A stretch of 20,253 nucleotides of DNA from assembly GCA_007122565.1 (NCBI GenBank), contig SKTJ01000169.1, forward strand, positions 1 through 20,253. The letters run 5' to 3'. Of the stretch, positions 7,430 through 16,498 are shown piece after piece. The translations under genes and the position numbers were made by a program. The DNA comes from Syntrophomonadaceae bacterium (GTDB lineage: Bacteria > Bacillota > Dethiobacteria > DTU022 > UBA8154). Position 1 is the first letter of the stretch. Every line of letters starts with the position of its first letter. Below the pieces are notes generated by a model. That model had not been told where the DNA came from. It was given only the letters and a program-made list of their open reading frames with translations, and did not search any database.

Positions 7430-7466
7430 TACCAGCTACCTAACTATCAGCTATCTAACTGCTTAC
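7430..7466. repeat. Imperfect 15-bp direct repeat upstream of bioY
   Basis: CAGCTACCTAACTAT and CAGCTATCTAACTGC lie in tandem. They occupy the stretch that would encode an N-terminal extension if bioY started at a TTG at 7425, which argues for the downstream ATG. Confidence 0.55.
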
Positions 7467-7484
7467 AGACAGGAGATTTTAAAC

Positions 7485-8036
7485 ATGGAATCTACACGCA
7501 ATCTTATCTTAAGCGGCCTTTTTGCCGCTATCGTGGCACTGCTGGCCCAATTGTCTATTCCTCTGCCTTTTAGTCCTGTACCCCTTACAGGTCAGACATT
7601 CGGGGTTTTCCTGGCAGGTTCGATCCTGGGGGCACGCTGGAGCGCTCTTTCCTTTTTTGTTTATATTTTACTGGGGGCCGTGGGCCTTCCCGTTTTTCAT
7701 AACTTTCAGGGGGGACTGCACATCGTGCTCGGACCCACGGGGGGATATCTGTGGGGTTTTATCCTCGGGGGCTACCTACTGGGCAAGATCGGACAACGGG
7801 GAGATTCATATATTAATATGGCTGCCGGCATGCTTATCTGCCTGATGGTCATCTACACAACTGGAGTAATGTGGCTTTCTTTTGTCAGCGGGCTGCCAAT
7901 TTCCCAGGCGCTGCTGATCGGAGTCCTGCCTTTTATACCGCTGGATCTGATCAAGCTTGCAGCCGCCGCCGCGCTGGGCCTGCAGGTGAGGCGCCGCCTG
8001 AGAGGGGCAGGGCTCATACCTTCCGATAAAAATTAA
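7485..8036 (+). CDS. bioY: Biotin transporter BioY (ECF substrate-binding component)
   Basis: The membrane S-component that binds biotin for an energy-coupling-factor transporter. The 183-aa product has about six hydrophobic segments and family motifs: VPLTGQT (32-38), GPTGGYLWGF (83-92), and PLDLIK (152-157) near the C-terminus. The start is ATG 7485, nine bp after AGGAG; the frame is open further up to a TTG at 7425 but that part is repeat-derived. It follows birA by 157 bp with no clear promoter or terminator between, so it is probably transcribed from the BirA-controlled promoter. No bioM/bioN ATPase or T-component is adjacent, so it would use a shared ECF module encoded elsewhere (inference). 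The gene converges with ysxC. Confidence 0.95.
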   Translation: MESTRNLILSGLFAAIVALLAQLSIPLPFSPVPLTGQTFGVFLAGSILGARWSALSFFVYILLGAVGLPVFHNFQGGLHIVLGPTGGYLWGFILGGYLLGKIGQRGDSYINMAAGMLICLMVIYTTGVMWLSFVSGLPISQALLIGVLPFIPLDLIKLAAAAALGLQVRRRLRGAGLIPSDKN

Positions 8037-8093
8037 TGCCCACGCCCATTCTCTTCCCAGGCGAGCATCTCCCGTAAGTCAGCGGACTCGCCG

Positions 8094-8714
8094 TTATGCT
8101 TCAGTCGTTGATTCCTTTGGGCACCCTGAATGTTTCGCAATTGCATCCAGAATAGCCCCCCAAAGCATGTCTTTACCTTCACCGGAAGCAGCAGAAAAAT
8201 AGAGTATCTCCGCTGGCGGTAGCTGCAGCGCAGTGGCAATAATCTGACGGTGTTTAGCTCTTTTTCCCCGCCCTACCTTATCCGCCTTGGTTGCCACAAC
8301 GCGATAAGGCAGGGAATAATGACGTATCCACGCAGCCATCTGCAGGTCATCCTTCGAGGGCGCATGACGCAGGTCCACAAGTTGTAACAGCAGTGCATGT
8401 CCTTTTCTTTGTTCCAGATAAGTTTCCACAAGTTCACCCCAGGCGCGCTGCTGTTCCTGGGAAGCACGGGCATATCCGTAACCGGGCAGGTCAACTATAA
8501 AAAAACGCTCATCCACATTGTAAAAATGAACACCCCTTGTCTTCCCCGGTGTACCGCTCGTATAAGCAAGCTTGCGTCGGTTTACCAGCACATTGATTAG
8601 GGAAGACTTACCCACGTTGGAACGCCCAATCAGCGCGATCTCCGGGTAACTTAAAGGTGGTAGGTCCAGTTTATCCCTTACTGTATTGGATAACTCCACT
8701 TTTTTTGGTTTCAT
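8094..8714 (-). CDS. ysxC: Ribosome-biogenesis GTP-binding protein YsxC/EngB
   Basis: A TrmE-Era-EngA-EngB-Septin family GTPase needed for assembly of the 50S ribosomal subunit. It has 206 aa, within family range. G motifs: G1 GRSNVGKSS (30-38), G2 region GTPGKTRG (54-61), G3 DLPGYG (75-80), G4 TKAD (142-145), G5 SAASG (174-178). The ATG at 8714 lies inside the end of lon, a 44-bp overlap, and follows GGAGAG, so translation of the pair is likely coupled. The lonA-ysxC order is conserved in Firmicutes. The C-terminal tail is about 10 residues longer and polar. Downstream, 57 bp separate it from convergent bioY; only a weak GGCGAG/CTCGCC inverted repeat is seen there. Confidence 0.96.
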   Translation of the reverse strand: MKPKKVELSNTVRDKLDLPPLSYPEIALIGRSNVGKSSLINVLVNRRKLAYTSGTPGKTRGVHFYNVDERFFIVDLPGYGYARASQEQQRAWGELVETYLEQRKGHALLLQLVDLRHAPSKDDLQMAAWIRHYSLPYRVVATKADKVGRGKRAKHRQIIATALQLPPAEILYFSAASGEGKDMLWGAILDAIAKHSGCPKESTTEA

Positions 8715-11031
8715 TTTTCTCTCCGGCTAGTAAGGCTTTAGGCAGTACCTGGTCCATGTGTTCCACCAGCACGAACTCCATACGGCGGCGCACATTCTGC
8801 GGTATTTCCGCCACATCTTTCTTGTTATCCTGCGGCATGATAATTGTTTTAATGCCGGCACGGTGTGCCGCCAGAATCTTCTCTTTTACCCCTCCCACCG
8901 GTAAGACCCGGCCCCGTAGGGTAATCTCACCGGTCATGGCTACAAAGTGATTAACGGGCGTACGGGTGAGGGCCGATATCATGGCCGTGGCCATGGCAAC
9001 ACCGGCGGAAGGGCCGTCTTTGGGAATAGCCCCTTCCGGCACATGGATATGCAGGTCATATTCCTCATAAAAGGTCTCGGAAATACCGAGGGGGCCCACA
9101 CGGGAGCGAATATAACTGAGGGCTGCCTGGGCAGATTCCTGCATTACATCACCCAGCTTACCGGTGAGAATTAGCTTTCCTTTCCCTTTCATCAGGGTAA
9201 CTTCAATGGCCAGCAAATCTCCGCCGGTCTCCGTCCAGGCCACCCCTGTCACCACGCCAACTTCGTTTTCTTTCTCCGCCAGCCCAAAACGAAAACGGGG
9301 CGGGCCGAGGTATTTATGTAAGTTGCTGCGTGTTACCGTGATACGGTAATCGCTTTTCTGCACCACTTCCCGCGCTGTCTTGCGGCAGATCACGGCCAGT
9401 TCCCGCTCCAGGTTACGCACTCCCGCCTCCCGTGTGTATTCACGCACGATATGACGCAGTGTTCCTTCAGAGACACGCAGATTCTTATCCGTAAGGCCGT
9501 TCTCTTCCAGTTGTTTGGGAATGAGATGGTGCTGTGCAATCTTCACCTTCTCCTCCTCAGTATATCCCGGCAGATAGATCGCTTCCATCCGGTCAAGCAG
9601 GGGCTGGGGAATATTGTAGCGGTTATTAGCCGTGGTAATGAACATAACCTGAGAAAGATCAAACGGAGTTTCAATATAATGATCGCTAAAGGAATTATTC
9701 TGCTCCGGGTCCAGCACTTCAAGTAGAGCCGAGGAGGGATCACCGCGAAAATCGGTGGCCATTTTATCCACTTCATCAAGGAGAAATACGGGGTTGCGCG
9801 ATTTTGCCTGCCGGATTCCCTGGATGATACGTCCGGGGAGTGCTCCCACGTAAGTGCGCCGGTGACCGCGAATTTCCGCCTCATCACGCACTCCACCGAG
9901 GGAGATGCGCACGAATTTACGCTCTATCGCCCGGGCGATGGAGCGGGCCAGGGATGTCTTCCCTACCCCCGGCGGTCCTATAAGACAGAGGATCGGACCT
10001 TTTATCTTCTTCGTAAGACTGCGCACCGCTAAATATTCCACGATCCGTTCTTTAACTTTTTCCAGGCCGTAGTGGTCTTCATCCAGAATCCGCTCCACTT
10101 CACCGAGTTCAAGACGATCTTCTGTTTGAGTGGACCAGGGAAGTTCCAGCAGCCAGTCCAGGTATGTGCGAATAACCACCGCTTCTGCCGCCGCCGGGGG
10201 CATCTTTTCCAGCCGTTCCAACTCCTTAAGCGCCTTTTTTTCCGCATCTTCCGGAAGTTGAGCCTCAGCAATTTTCTCACGGAAATCATCCACTTCCGCC
10301 GCCCGTTCGTCCTCCTCTCCCAGTTCTTTATGTATGGCCTTGACCTGCTCCCGCAGGTAATATTCCTTTTGCGTTTTCTCCATCTGCTTGCGCACACGCA
10401 GACCGATTTTCTTCTCCAATTCCAGGATTTCCATCTCGCCGTTTAACAGTTCGGCCAGGACTTCAAGGCGGATTTTGGGGGAGAATGCCGCCAATATATC
10501 CTGTTTCTGCTCAACTTTAAGGGTAAGATGAGAGGCGATCACATCCGCCAGCCGGCCCGGTTCGGTTATGCTGGAGACATTGGCAAGCACATCCGCCGGA
10601 ATTTTCTTACTTAACTTAATATAATTCTCAAACTGGTGCAACACATGACGCGTCAGTGCTTCTATCTCTGCATGGCGGTGTTCATCCTCTTCCACCCCAT
10701 CCACCAGTGCCTTCAGATACGGTTCCATCTCCATAACCTTCTCAATCCGGGCGCGCCGTATTCCCTCCACCAGGATACGAAACGTGCCTCCCGGCAGTTT
10801 TAACATTTGCTTAATCGTAGCAACAGTGCCCACATCAAAAAGATCTCCGGCTTCAGGGTCATCCACCCCGGCCTCTTTCTGGGCAACCAGTAAAATTATG
10901 TTGTCCTGCAGCATTGCTTCATCCAGGGCCTTGATCGAACGTTCTCTTCCCACGTCAAGGTGCAGGACGAGATGGGGAAAAACAATCACACCGCGCAGGG
11001 GCAATACAGGTAGTTCCAAGTGCTCACCCAT
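8671..11031 (-). CDS. lon: ATP-dependent endopeptidase Lon (LonA)
   Basis: A cytosolic homo-hexameric AAA+ serine protease that degrades misfolded and regulatory proteins. The 786-aa length is normal. Order: N-terminal LON substrate-binding domain (about 6-200), coiled coil (200-290), AAA+ module with Walker A GPPGVGKT (352-359) and Walker B FLLDEVDK (416-423), and the protease domain with the dyad Ser675 in PKDGPSAG and Lys718 in LPVGGVKEK, 43 residues apart as in E. coli Lon. ATG 11031 follows AGGAGGGAGC. The 208 bp between it and lonB contain a half REP, a direct repeat and a heptamer array, but no clear terminator. Its own promoter was not identified with confidence. No CIRCE or CtsR operator was seen. 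Confidence 0.98.
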   Translation of the reverse strand: MGEHLELPVLPLRGVIVFPHLVLHLDVGRERSIKALDEAMLQDNIILLVAQKEAGVDDPEAGDLFDVGTVATIKQMLKLPGGTFRILVEGIRRARIEKVMEMEPYLKALVDGVEEDEHRHAEIEALTRHVLHQFENYIKLSKKIPADVLANVSSITEPGRLADVIASHLTLKVEQKQDILAAFSPKIRLEVLAELLNGEMEILELEKKIGLRVRKQMEKTQKEYYLREQVKAIHKELGEEDERAAEVDDFREKIAEAQLPEDAEKKALKELERLEKMPPAAAEAVVIRTYLDWLLELPWSTQTEDRLELGEVERILDEDHYGLEKVKERIVEYLAVRSLTKKIKGPILCLIGPPGVGKTSLARSIARAIERKFVRISLGGVRDEAEIRGHRRTYVGALPGRIIQGIRQAKSRNPVFLLDEVDKMATDFRGDPSSALLEVLDPEQNNSFSDHYIETPFDLSQVMFITTANNRYNIPQPLLDRMEAIYLPGYTEEEKVKIAQHHLIPKQLEENGLTDKNLRVSEGTLRHIVREYTREAGVRNLERELAVICRKTAREVVQKSDYRITVTRSNLHKYLGPPRFRFGLAEKENEVGVVTGVAWTETGGDLLAIEVTLMKGKGKLILTGKLGDVMQESAQAALSYIRSRVGPLGISETFYEEYDLHIHVPEGAIPKDGPSAGVAMATAMISALTRTPVNHFVAMTGEITLRGRVLPVGGVKEKILAAHRAGIKTIIMPQDNKKDVAEIPQNVRRRMEFVLVEHMDQVLPKALLAGEKNETKKSGVIQYSKG

Positions 11032-11080
11032 CGCTCATGCTCCCTCCTGTTTTTTGTTTTGTTTGTATTCTGTTTCTATC

Positions 11081-11104
11081 ATATGCATCAGTATATGCAT
11101 CGGT
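11081..11104. repeat. Short direct repeat upstream of lon
   Basis: Two copies of ATATGCATC followed by AG or GG lie side by side upstream of the lon start, next to a truncated REP. Function unknown. Confidence 0.45.
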
Positions 11105-11107
11105 TTG

Positions 11108-11120
11108 CGGGCGGCTGTGG
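11108..11120. repeat. Truncated REP (one arm only)
   Basis: GCGGGCGGCTGTGG matches the start of REP copy E (GCG, the GGGCGGCTG arm, loop) and then stops; the second arm and GTAG are missing. The following CCCTATTTTA also occurs just after the transposase end near 2448, which suggests a remnant of a longer element. Confidence 0.5.
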
Positions 11121-11160
11121 CAACCCTATTTTAGAGGTCGTACATCACAGTGTCAGTACT

Positions 11161-11275
<115 letters not shown>

Positions 11276-12965
11276 CGTAACATGATTTACTATATATCGC
11301 TCCTGGCGCTCATGTGTTACCACTTTCTGTCTTTCCTGCTCCAGCAGAGCATGGTGAAATACTTCCTGGACGTGGGATACGGGTATAATGCTGATCCCTT
11401 TTTCCCGCTCGTAGCTATGCTGCCAGTTATCCGCCGGAATTAATACCTTGTTGACCCCGGCCAGCCGCGCCGCTTCGATTTTTGCAGTTACACCCCCTAC
11501 AGGGCAGACCATGCCGCGGATGGAGATTTCGCCCGTCACCGCAACAGTGTTATCAACGGGAATTCCCTTAAGCGCGGAATACACAGCCAGTGCCACCCCT
11601 GTTCCGGCAGAGGGTCCGTCAACCGGCATCCCCCCGGGGAAGTTGAGATGAATGTCATAATCACTCATGTTTTTGTGCAACAGGATGGAAAGGACTGTGA
11701 GCACATTCTCCACTGAACCGCGAGCAGTACTTTTCCTTTTAAGGGTTCGCCCCAAAGCACCAATTTCCTCTTCTTCCACAATACCGGTAATACTGAGACG
11801 GCCTTTTCCTTCCGCCATCGCAGAAACAGCAGCCTCAATCTCCAGCAGCGCCCCCCGCTGCGCCCCATAAACGGCCAATCCGTTGACCAGCCCAATTTGG
11901 GGAGTAGGGGGAATGCGCTTTTCCAGGCGGGGCACCAGGCGGCTGTTATTAACCACCCATTCCATTTCCTCGGCCTCCAGGGTTTCCCTTCCCTCGGACT
12001 GGGCCACCCCAGCGGCGATCTGCACCATGTTAACCCCTTCCCGGCCATTGTGAGCAAAAGTCCTCACTACTGCCAGAGCCTCGGGCTGCAAAGTAAACTG
12101 CACACGCCGCGCCGCATTGACAGCTATTCTTCCGATCTCCTCCGGCGAAAGATCACGGAAATAAATCTCCAGGCAACGGGAGCGGATCGCCGGTGAAATC
12201 TCTTCCGGTTGCCTGGTCGTCGCCCCAATCAGGCGAAAATCTGCAGGCAAACCGTTTTCAAAAATATCATGTATATGGCGGGGCACATTACGGTCCCCGC
12301 TATTATAATATGAACTCTCCAGAAAAACCTTCCGATCCTCCAGCACTTTGAGCAATTTATTCATCTGAACCGGGTGCAATTCCCCGATTTCGTCAAGAAA
12401 AAGGATACCGCCATGTGCTTTTGTCACCGCCCCTGGCTTGGGTTGAGGAATACCGGCCATTCCCAGTTGCCCGGCACCCTGGTAGATGGGATCGTGTACT
12501 GTTCCCATCAGCGGATCCGCAATTCCCCGTTCATCAAAACGCAGTGTGGTGGCATCCACCTCCACGAAACGAGCTTCCTGATTAAAAGGTGAGGATTCAT
12601 TTTTTTTGGCTTCTTCCAACACCAGCCGCGCCGCGGCTGTCTTGCCCACACCTGGAGAACCGTAAAGCAGTACATGCTGGGGGTTCGGGCCACAGAGAGC
12701 GGCACGCATCGCCTTGATGGCGTTCTCTTGTCCAATAACCTCTGTGAAAGAACTGGGGCGAACCTTTTCGGCGAGGGGTTCGGTAAGGGAGAGGGACCGC
12801 ATACGGTTCAGCTCTTCCATTTCCCGCGATGAATCCTTCTCCACCACCACTTTACTTCCCTTTTGATTGCGTAAAAGGTTCCAAAAATAGAATCCCACCA
12901 CAACAGCAAAAAGTATCTGTACAACCCCAAGAACACCGAACCAGCCGTGCATTATATGCACTTCC

Positions 12966-13011
12966 TTTCCGGAAGCTAGCTTTCGCTTCTTTCTAGCTAT
13001 TATTTCCGGAA
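12966..13011. repeat. Inverted/direct repeat over the lonB promoter and leader
   Basis: TTTCCGGAA occurs at 12966-12974 and 13003-13011, flanking AGCTAG (12974-12979) and CTAGCT (12993-12998). The second copy overlaps the -10 of the lonB promoter and the first ends next to the ribosome binding site. It could form a stem in DNA or RNA, or be a protein site. Confidence 0.5.
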
Positions 13012-13027
13012 ATAGGCGCAAATAAAC
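12998..13027 (-). promoter_or_regulatory. Sigma-F-like (forespore) promoter of lonB
   Basis: On the minus strand GTTTA (13027-13023), 15 bp, then GGAAATAATA (13007-12998). This matches the Bacillus sigma-F consensus as I recall it (GYWTA, 15 bp, GGNNANANTW) at every defined base. The expected start, near 12990, leaves a leader of about 38 nt with the RBS, and lies downstream of the alternative TTG start. Bacillus lonB is known to be forespore-expressed under sigma-F. The sigma-A elements here are poor (TTGAAG with TATTTC). Confidence 0.65.
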
Positions 13028-13052
13028 ACCGCTTCAATATTTGTGCTTAATT

Positions 13053-13081
13053 AAAAAAAGGGTGACTCCGCGGAGCCACCC
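13053..13081 (-). terminator. Rho-independent terminator of tig-clpP-clpX
   Basis: On the minus strand GGGTGGCTC and GAGTCACCC pair (one G-U) around CGCG, followed directly by seven T. It begins nine bp after the clpX stop and separates clpX from lonB. Confidence 0.92.
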
Positions 13082-13089
13082 GGAAGTAT

Positions 13090-14349
13090 TTAGGATGCGG
13101 ATACTTCTTTTTTCTTTTTACCGGTGGTCACTAATTTCGGTTTTTCTTCCTTACGTACAACGCCGGTGGTAATAACACACTTTTCAATATCATCCCGTGA
13201 AGGTATCTCGTACATGATCTCCAATAGGATATCTTCCATTATACCGCGCAAGCCCCGGGCCCCGATCTTATGCCGCATCGCCTCTTCAGCCACGGCATCC
13301 AGGGAGCCGTCTTTAAATTCGAGTTGCACATTATCCAGCTCGAACATCTTCTGATACTGCTTCACAAGGGCATTAACCGGTTCCGTAAGGATACGCACGA
13401 GAGCTTCCTGATCCAGAGCATCAAGCACGGCAATAACCTGCAGACGGCCCACACATTCGGGAATCAGGCCAAATTTAATCAGGTCCTCCGGGCGTACCTT
13501 ACGCAGCAGCTCACCGATCTGCATATCCATACGGGGCCGCACATCGGCACCAAAACCCATTCCCCCGGCACCAGTACGCTTAAGAATCAGCTTTTCCAAG
13601 CCATCAAAAGCGCCACCGCAGATAAATAGAATGTTCGTAGTATCAATCTGCATAAATTCCTGATGGGGGTGCTTACGCCCTCCCTGCGGCGGGACACTGG
13701 CCACCGTTCCTTCCAGAATCTTCAACAGTGCCTGTTGCACCCCTTCCCCCGATACATCCCGGGTAATGGAGGGGTTCTCACTTTTACGGGCAATCTTGTC
13801 AAACTCGTCGATATAAACAATCCCCTTCTCTGCCTTTTCCAGGTCAAAATCGGCGGCCTGGATAAGCTTAAGGAGAATATTTTCCACATCTTCACCCACA
13901 TAGCCTGCCTCCGTGAGCGATGTGGCATCGGCGATGGCGAAGGGAACATTGAGCAGGCGCGCCATCGTTTGGGCCAAAAGGGTTTTACCCACTCCCGTAG
14001 GCCCAATGAGTAAAATATTACTCTTTTGCAACTCCACATCATCAGATTTCTGTGAGGCGTTTACCCGCTTGTAATGATTGTAGACTGCCACGGAAAGCAC
14101 CCTCTTGGCATTTTCCTGGCCAATAACGTATTTGTTCAGTACGTCGTGAATCTCCACCGGCTTGGGAAGGTCGACCAGATTCAACTCCAGATCGTCATCC
14201 ATTTCTTCTTCGATAATTTCGTTGCAAAGCTCGATACACTCGTCACAGATATAGACACCGGGACCAGCCACGAGTTTGCGTACCTGTTCCTGGCTTTTGC
14301 CACAGAAGGAACACTTGAGTTGCCCCTTCTCATCACTGAACTTGAACAT
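13090..14349 (-). CDS. clpX: ClpX, ATPase subunit of the ClpXP protease
   Basis: A hexameric AAA+ unfoldase that feeds tagged proteins into ClpP. The 419-aa length is normal. Zinc-binding domain with Cys13, Cys16, Cys35 and Cys38; Walker A GPTGVGKT (116-123); pore loop GYVG (149-152); Walker B IVYIDEFDK (177-185); then the ClpP-docking region and sensor motifs. The IGF-type ClpP loop reads IKFGLIPECVGR; the usual LIGF-type tripeptide was not located by eye. ATG 14349 follows AGAGGTGA. It lies 18 bp after clpP, in the same operon as tig, and ends at a strong terminator. Confidence 0.98.
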   Translation of the reverse strand: MFKFSDEKGQLKCSFCGKSQEQVRKLVAGPGVYICDECIELCNEIIEEEMDDDLELNLVDLPKPVEIHDVLNKYVIGQENAKRVLSVAVYNHYKRVNASQKSDDVELQKSNILLIGPTGVGKTLLAQTMARLLNVPFAIADATSLTEAGYVGEDVENILLKLIQAADFDLEKAEKGIVYIDEFDKIARKSENPSITRDVSGEGVQQALLKILEGTVASVPPQGGRKHPHQEFMQIDTTNILFICGGAFDGLEKLILKRTGAGGMGFGADVRPRMDMQIGELLRKVRPEDLIKFGLIPECVGRLQVIAVLDALDQEALVRILTEPVNALVKQYQKMFELDNVQLEFKDGSLDAVAEEAMRHKIGARGLRGIMEDILLEIMYEIPSRDDIEKCVITTGVVRKEEKPKLVTTGKKKKEVSAS

Positions 14350-14367
14350 GGTTATTTCACCTCTTTA

Positions 14368-14952
14368 CTAATTCCTTTTTTTAAGAATGGTATCGATCAG
14401 CCCGTAATCCCTGGCCATCTCCGCCGACATGAAGTAATCCCGATCCGTGTCTTTGGCGATCTGTTCCACCGGCTTACCGGAATGGTGTGCCAGGATATGA
14501 TTCAAAGATTCCCTCATTTTCAGGATTTCCTTGGCATGAATTTCAATGTCAATAGCCTGACCCTGCGCCCCGCCCATGGGCTGGTGCATCATCACCCGCG
14601 AATTGGGGAGGGCAAAACGCTTTCCTTTTGCTCCGGCTGCGAGTAAAACCGCTCCCATACTGGCCGCAAGGCCGACACAGATGGTAGAAACATCGGGCTT
14701 GATATATTGCATAGTATCATAGATAGACAACCCGGAATAGATCATCCCCCCGGGCGAATTGATATAAATATTAATGTCTTTGTCCGGATCTTCTGATTCA
14801 AGAAAGAGCAATTGGGCATTAATCAGGTTGGCCACGTTATCATCAATTGCCGTTCCGATAAAAATAATGCGGTCTTTTAACAGACGTGAATATATATCAT
14901 ATGCTCTTTCCCCGCGACTTGTTTGCTCCACAACCATGGGAACCAGCTGCAT
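14368..14952 (-). CDS. clpP: ClpP, proteolytic subunit of ATP-dependent Clp protease
   Basis: The serine peptidase that forms the two-ring 14-mer chamber used by ClpX (and other Clp ATPases). 194 aa, normal. Catalytic triad: Ser98 in GLAASMGA, His123 in MMHQPMGG and Asp172 in TDRDYFM; the intervals (25 and 49 residues) equal those of E. coli ClpP. The gene starts MQLVPMVVEQTSRGERAYDI, the usual beginning, 20 bp after tig and 18 bp before clpX. In Bacillus clpP is elsewhere; here it is with tig and clpX as in most Clostridia and in E. coli. No CtsR heptad operator was seen, so transcription from the tig promoter is likely. Confidence 0.98.
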   Translation of the reverse strand: MQLVPMVVEQTSRGERAYDIYSRLLKDRIIFIGTAIDDNVANLINAQLLFLESEDPDKDINIYINSPGGMIYSGLSIYDTMQYIKPDVSTICVGLAASMGAVLLAAGAKGKRFALPNSRVMMHQPMGGAQGQAIDIEIHAKEILKMRESLNHILAHHSGKPVEQIAKDTDRDYFMSAEMARDYGLIDTILKKRN

Positions 14953-14972
14953 AATTATCCTCTCCTTTTAGC

Positions 14973-16415
14973 TTATTCTTCTTTTATTTTTTTATCTTTC
15001 TTTTCTTCTTCTTTCACAGCACTGTCACCCCCGGCGGAAGGGGGGGTATCGTCCGCTGCTTCCTCTGTCTGAGCGTCCACTTGCGAAGCCTTCTCTGCCG
15101 CCTGCTCCTCAGTAATCTCAACAATATTGGCGTTGTCCACCAGTAAGTCCACCGCTTTACGGTAGCGGATCTCATGCTTGATCATATCGAGGCGCCCATC
15201 CATGGCAAATCTCTGCCGGGTCTCCTCAACCGAACCTTCTTCCACCTTAAATCTTTCCATCAACTCACGTACGCGCTCATCTATTTCCTCTTCCGTTGCC
15301 TCAAACCCTTCCGCCTTGATGATGGCATCAAGCATCAGGTTGGCCTTCGCCCGCTTTTGTGCTTCACCGCGCCGCTCCTCGATCAATTTCTCTTTACCGC
15401 CTTCAACCATTTGGGCATACTGATCCATGGATATCCCCTGCTGGCGCAGGTAGTATTCAAACTCTCCCAACAAATTCTCAATCTCCCGGTTCACCAGGGA
15501 AACGGGTACATCAACCGCACACCCTTCAGCCACCTGCTCGATCAGCCGGCTCTCCAGATCCACCTTCTGCCGGCGCTCCAAGTCTTCCGTTAGCCTCTTC
15601 AACACATCGGCCCGGAATTCCTCTACGGTGGACATTTCTTCTTGAAGTTCCTGGACAAAGCTATCATCCATGTCAGGCAGTTGCGGTCTTTTAATTTCTT
15701 TTATCTCTACATTGAATACCGCTTCTTTCCCTGCCAGTTCTTCGCGGTAGTAATCGGAGGGGAAAGTCACTTTAACATCCCGTTTTTCGCCCCGGGTTGC
15801 CCCCAGAAGCTGCTCCTCAAACCCTTCAATAAAGGTGTTGGAGCCGATCTGCAGGGAATAATTTTCCGCCTCTCCACCTTGGAAAGGTTCACCTTCAACG
15901 GTCCCCATAAAGTCAACCACTGCCAGATCCTTTTCCTGCAGTTCTCCCTCTTCCACAGCAACAAGACGGGCATGCTGCTCTCTTAAGGAATCAATATATT
16001 TATCCACATCTTCATTTGTAATTTCTTTTTTTACCTTTTCAATGGTAACACCTTTATACTCAGGAAGCTCGAATTCCGGTTTAACCTCCACGTTTACCTT
16101 GAGAATAAGCGGTTTATCCTTCTCCAGCTGCACCATTTCCACTTCCGGTTGGCTGATCGGTTCCTGTTTCGTCTCCTTGATCGCATCCCGGTACGCCGGA
16201 TCCCCTAACATATCCAGCACTTCCTCGTTAAATACCTCGGGGCCGTAGCGGTTTTCGATAATCTTGCGCGGCGCCTTACCCTTGCGGAATCCCGGTATTA
16301 CAAATTTACCGCGCATCTTGTAATAAGCCTTTTCCAAGGCTTGGTTCACTTCTTCCTTGGGCACTTCAATTTCCAATGAAATTTTATTGCTGTCTATTTT
16401 CTCCCACTTTACCAC
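14973..16415 (-). CDS. tig: Trigger factor (ribosome-associated chaperone and peptidyl-prolyl isomerase)
   Basis: It binds at the ribosome exit tunnel and folds nascent chains. N-terminal ribosome-binding domain with the signature GFRKGKAP (42-49); FKBP-type isomerase domain about 160-245; helical C-terminal chaperone domain to about 430. At 480 aa it is longer than typical (about 430) because of a charged, low-complexity tail of roughly 45 residues (acidic, then Lys/Glu rich, ending KEEEKKDKKIKEE). The start is GTG (MVKWEKID...) 11 bp after AAAGGAGGT; no better ATG fits. It is the first gene of tig-clpP-clpX, coupling folding and degradation. A consensus sigma-A promoter lies upstream. Confidence 0.97.
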   Translation of the reverse strand: MVKWEKIDSNKISLEIEVPKEEVNQALEKAYYKMRGKFVIPGFRKGKAPRKIIENRYGPEVFNEEVLDMLGDPAYRDAIKETKQEPISQPEVEMVQLEKDKPLILKVNVEVKPEFELPEYKGVTIEKVKKEITNEDVDKYIDSLREQHARLVAVEEGELQEKDLAVVDFMGTVEGEPFQGGEAENYSLQIGSNTFIEGFEEQLLGATRGEKRDVKVTFPSDYYREELAGKEAVFNVEIKEIKRPQLPDMDDSFVQELQEEMSTVEEFRADVLKRLTEDLERRQKVDLESRLIEQVAEGCAVDVPVSLVNREIENLLGEFEYYLRQQGISMDQYAQMVEGGKEKLIEERRGEAQKRAKANLMLDAIIKAEGFEATEEEIDERVRELMERFKVEEGSVEETRQRFAMDGRLDMIKHEIRYRKAVDLLVDNANIVEITEEQAAEKASQVDAQTEEAADDTPPSAGGDSAVKEEEKKDKKIKEE

Positions 16416-16465
16416 TTAATATTCTTACCTCCTTTAATCTGGAAAACCATTTAATCAGCCTTTTA

Positions 16466-16494
16466 TTTATACCACTTTATCCTGTAAAGCTCAA
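16466..16494 (-). promoter_or_regulatory. Sigma-A promoter of tig-clpP-clpX
   Basis: On the minus strand TTGAGC (16494-16489), 17 bp, TATAAA (16471-16466). It lies just after the terminator at 16499-16529 and about 50 bp before the tig GTG. Confidence 0.72.
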
Positions 16495-16498
16495 TATT

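Noticed and set aside
7425..7484. Longer bioY start at TTG 7425
   Set aside because: The extra 20 residues come from an imperfect repeat, have no RBS in place and do not look like BioY; ATG 7485 has AGGAG at good spacing.
8037..8093. Bidirectional terminator between bioY and ysxC
   Set aside because: The GGCGAG/CTCGCC repeat has only six pairs with a 20-nt loop and no T-run on either side.
12953..13021. Longer lonB start at TTG 13021
   Set aside because: It would begin upstream of the expected transcript start, the extra residues are unlike LonB and the ATG at 12952 has a proper RBS.
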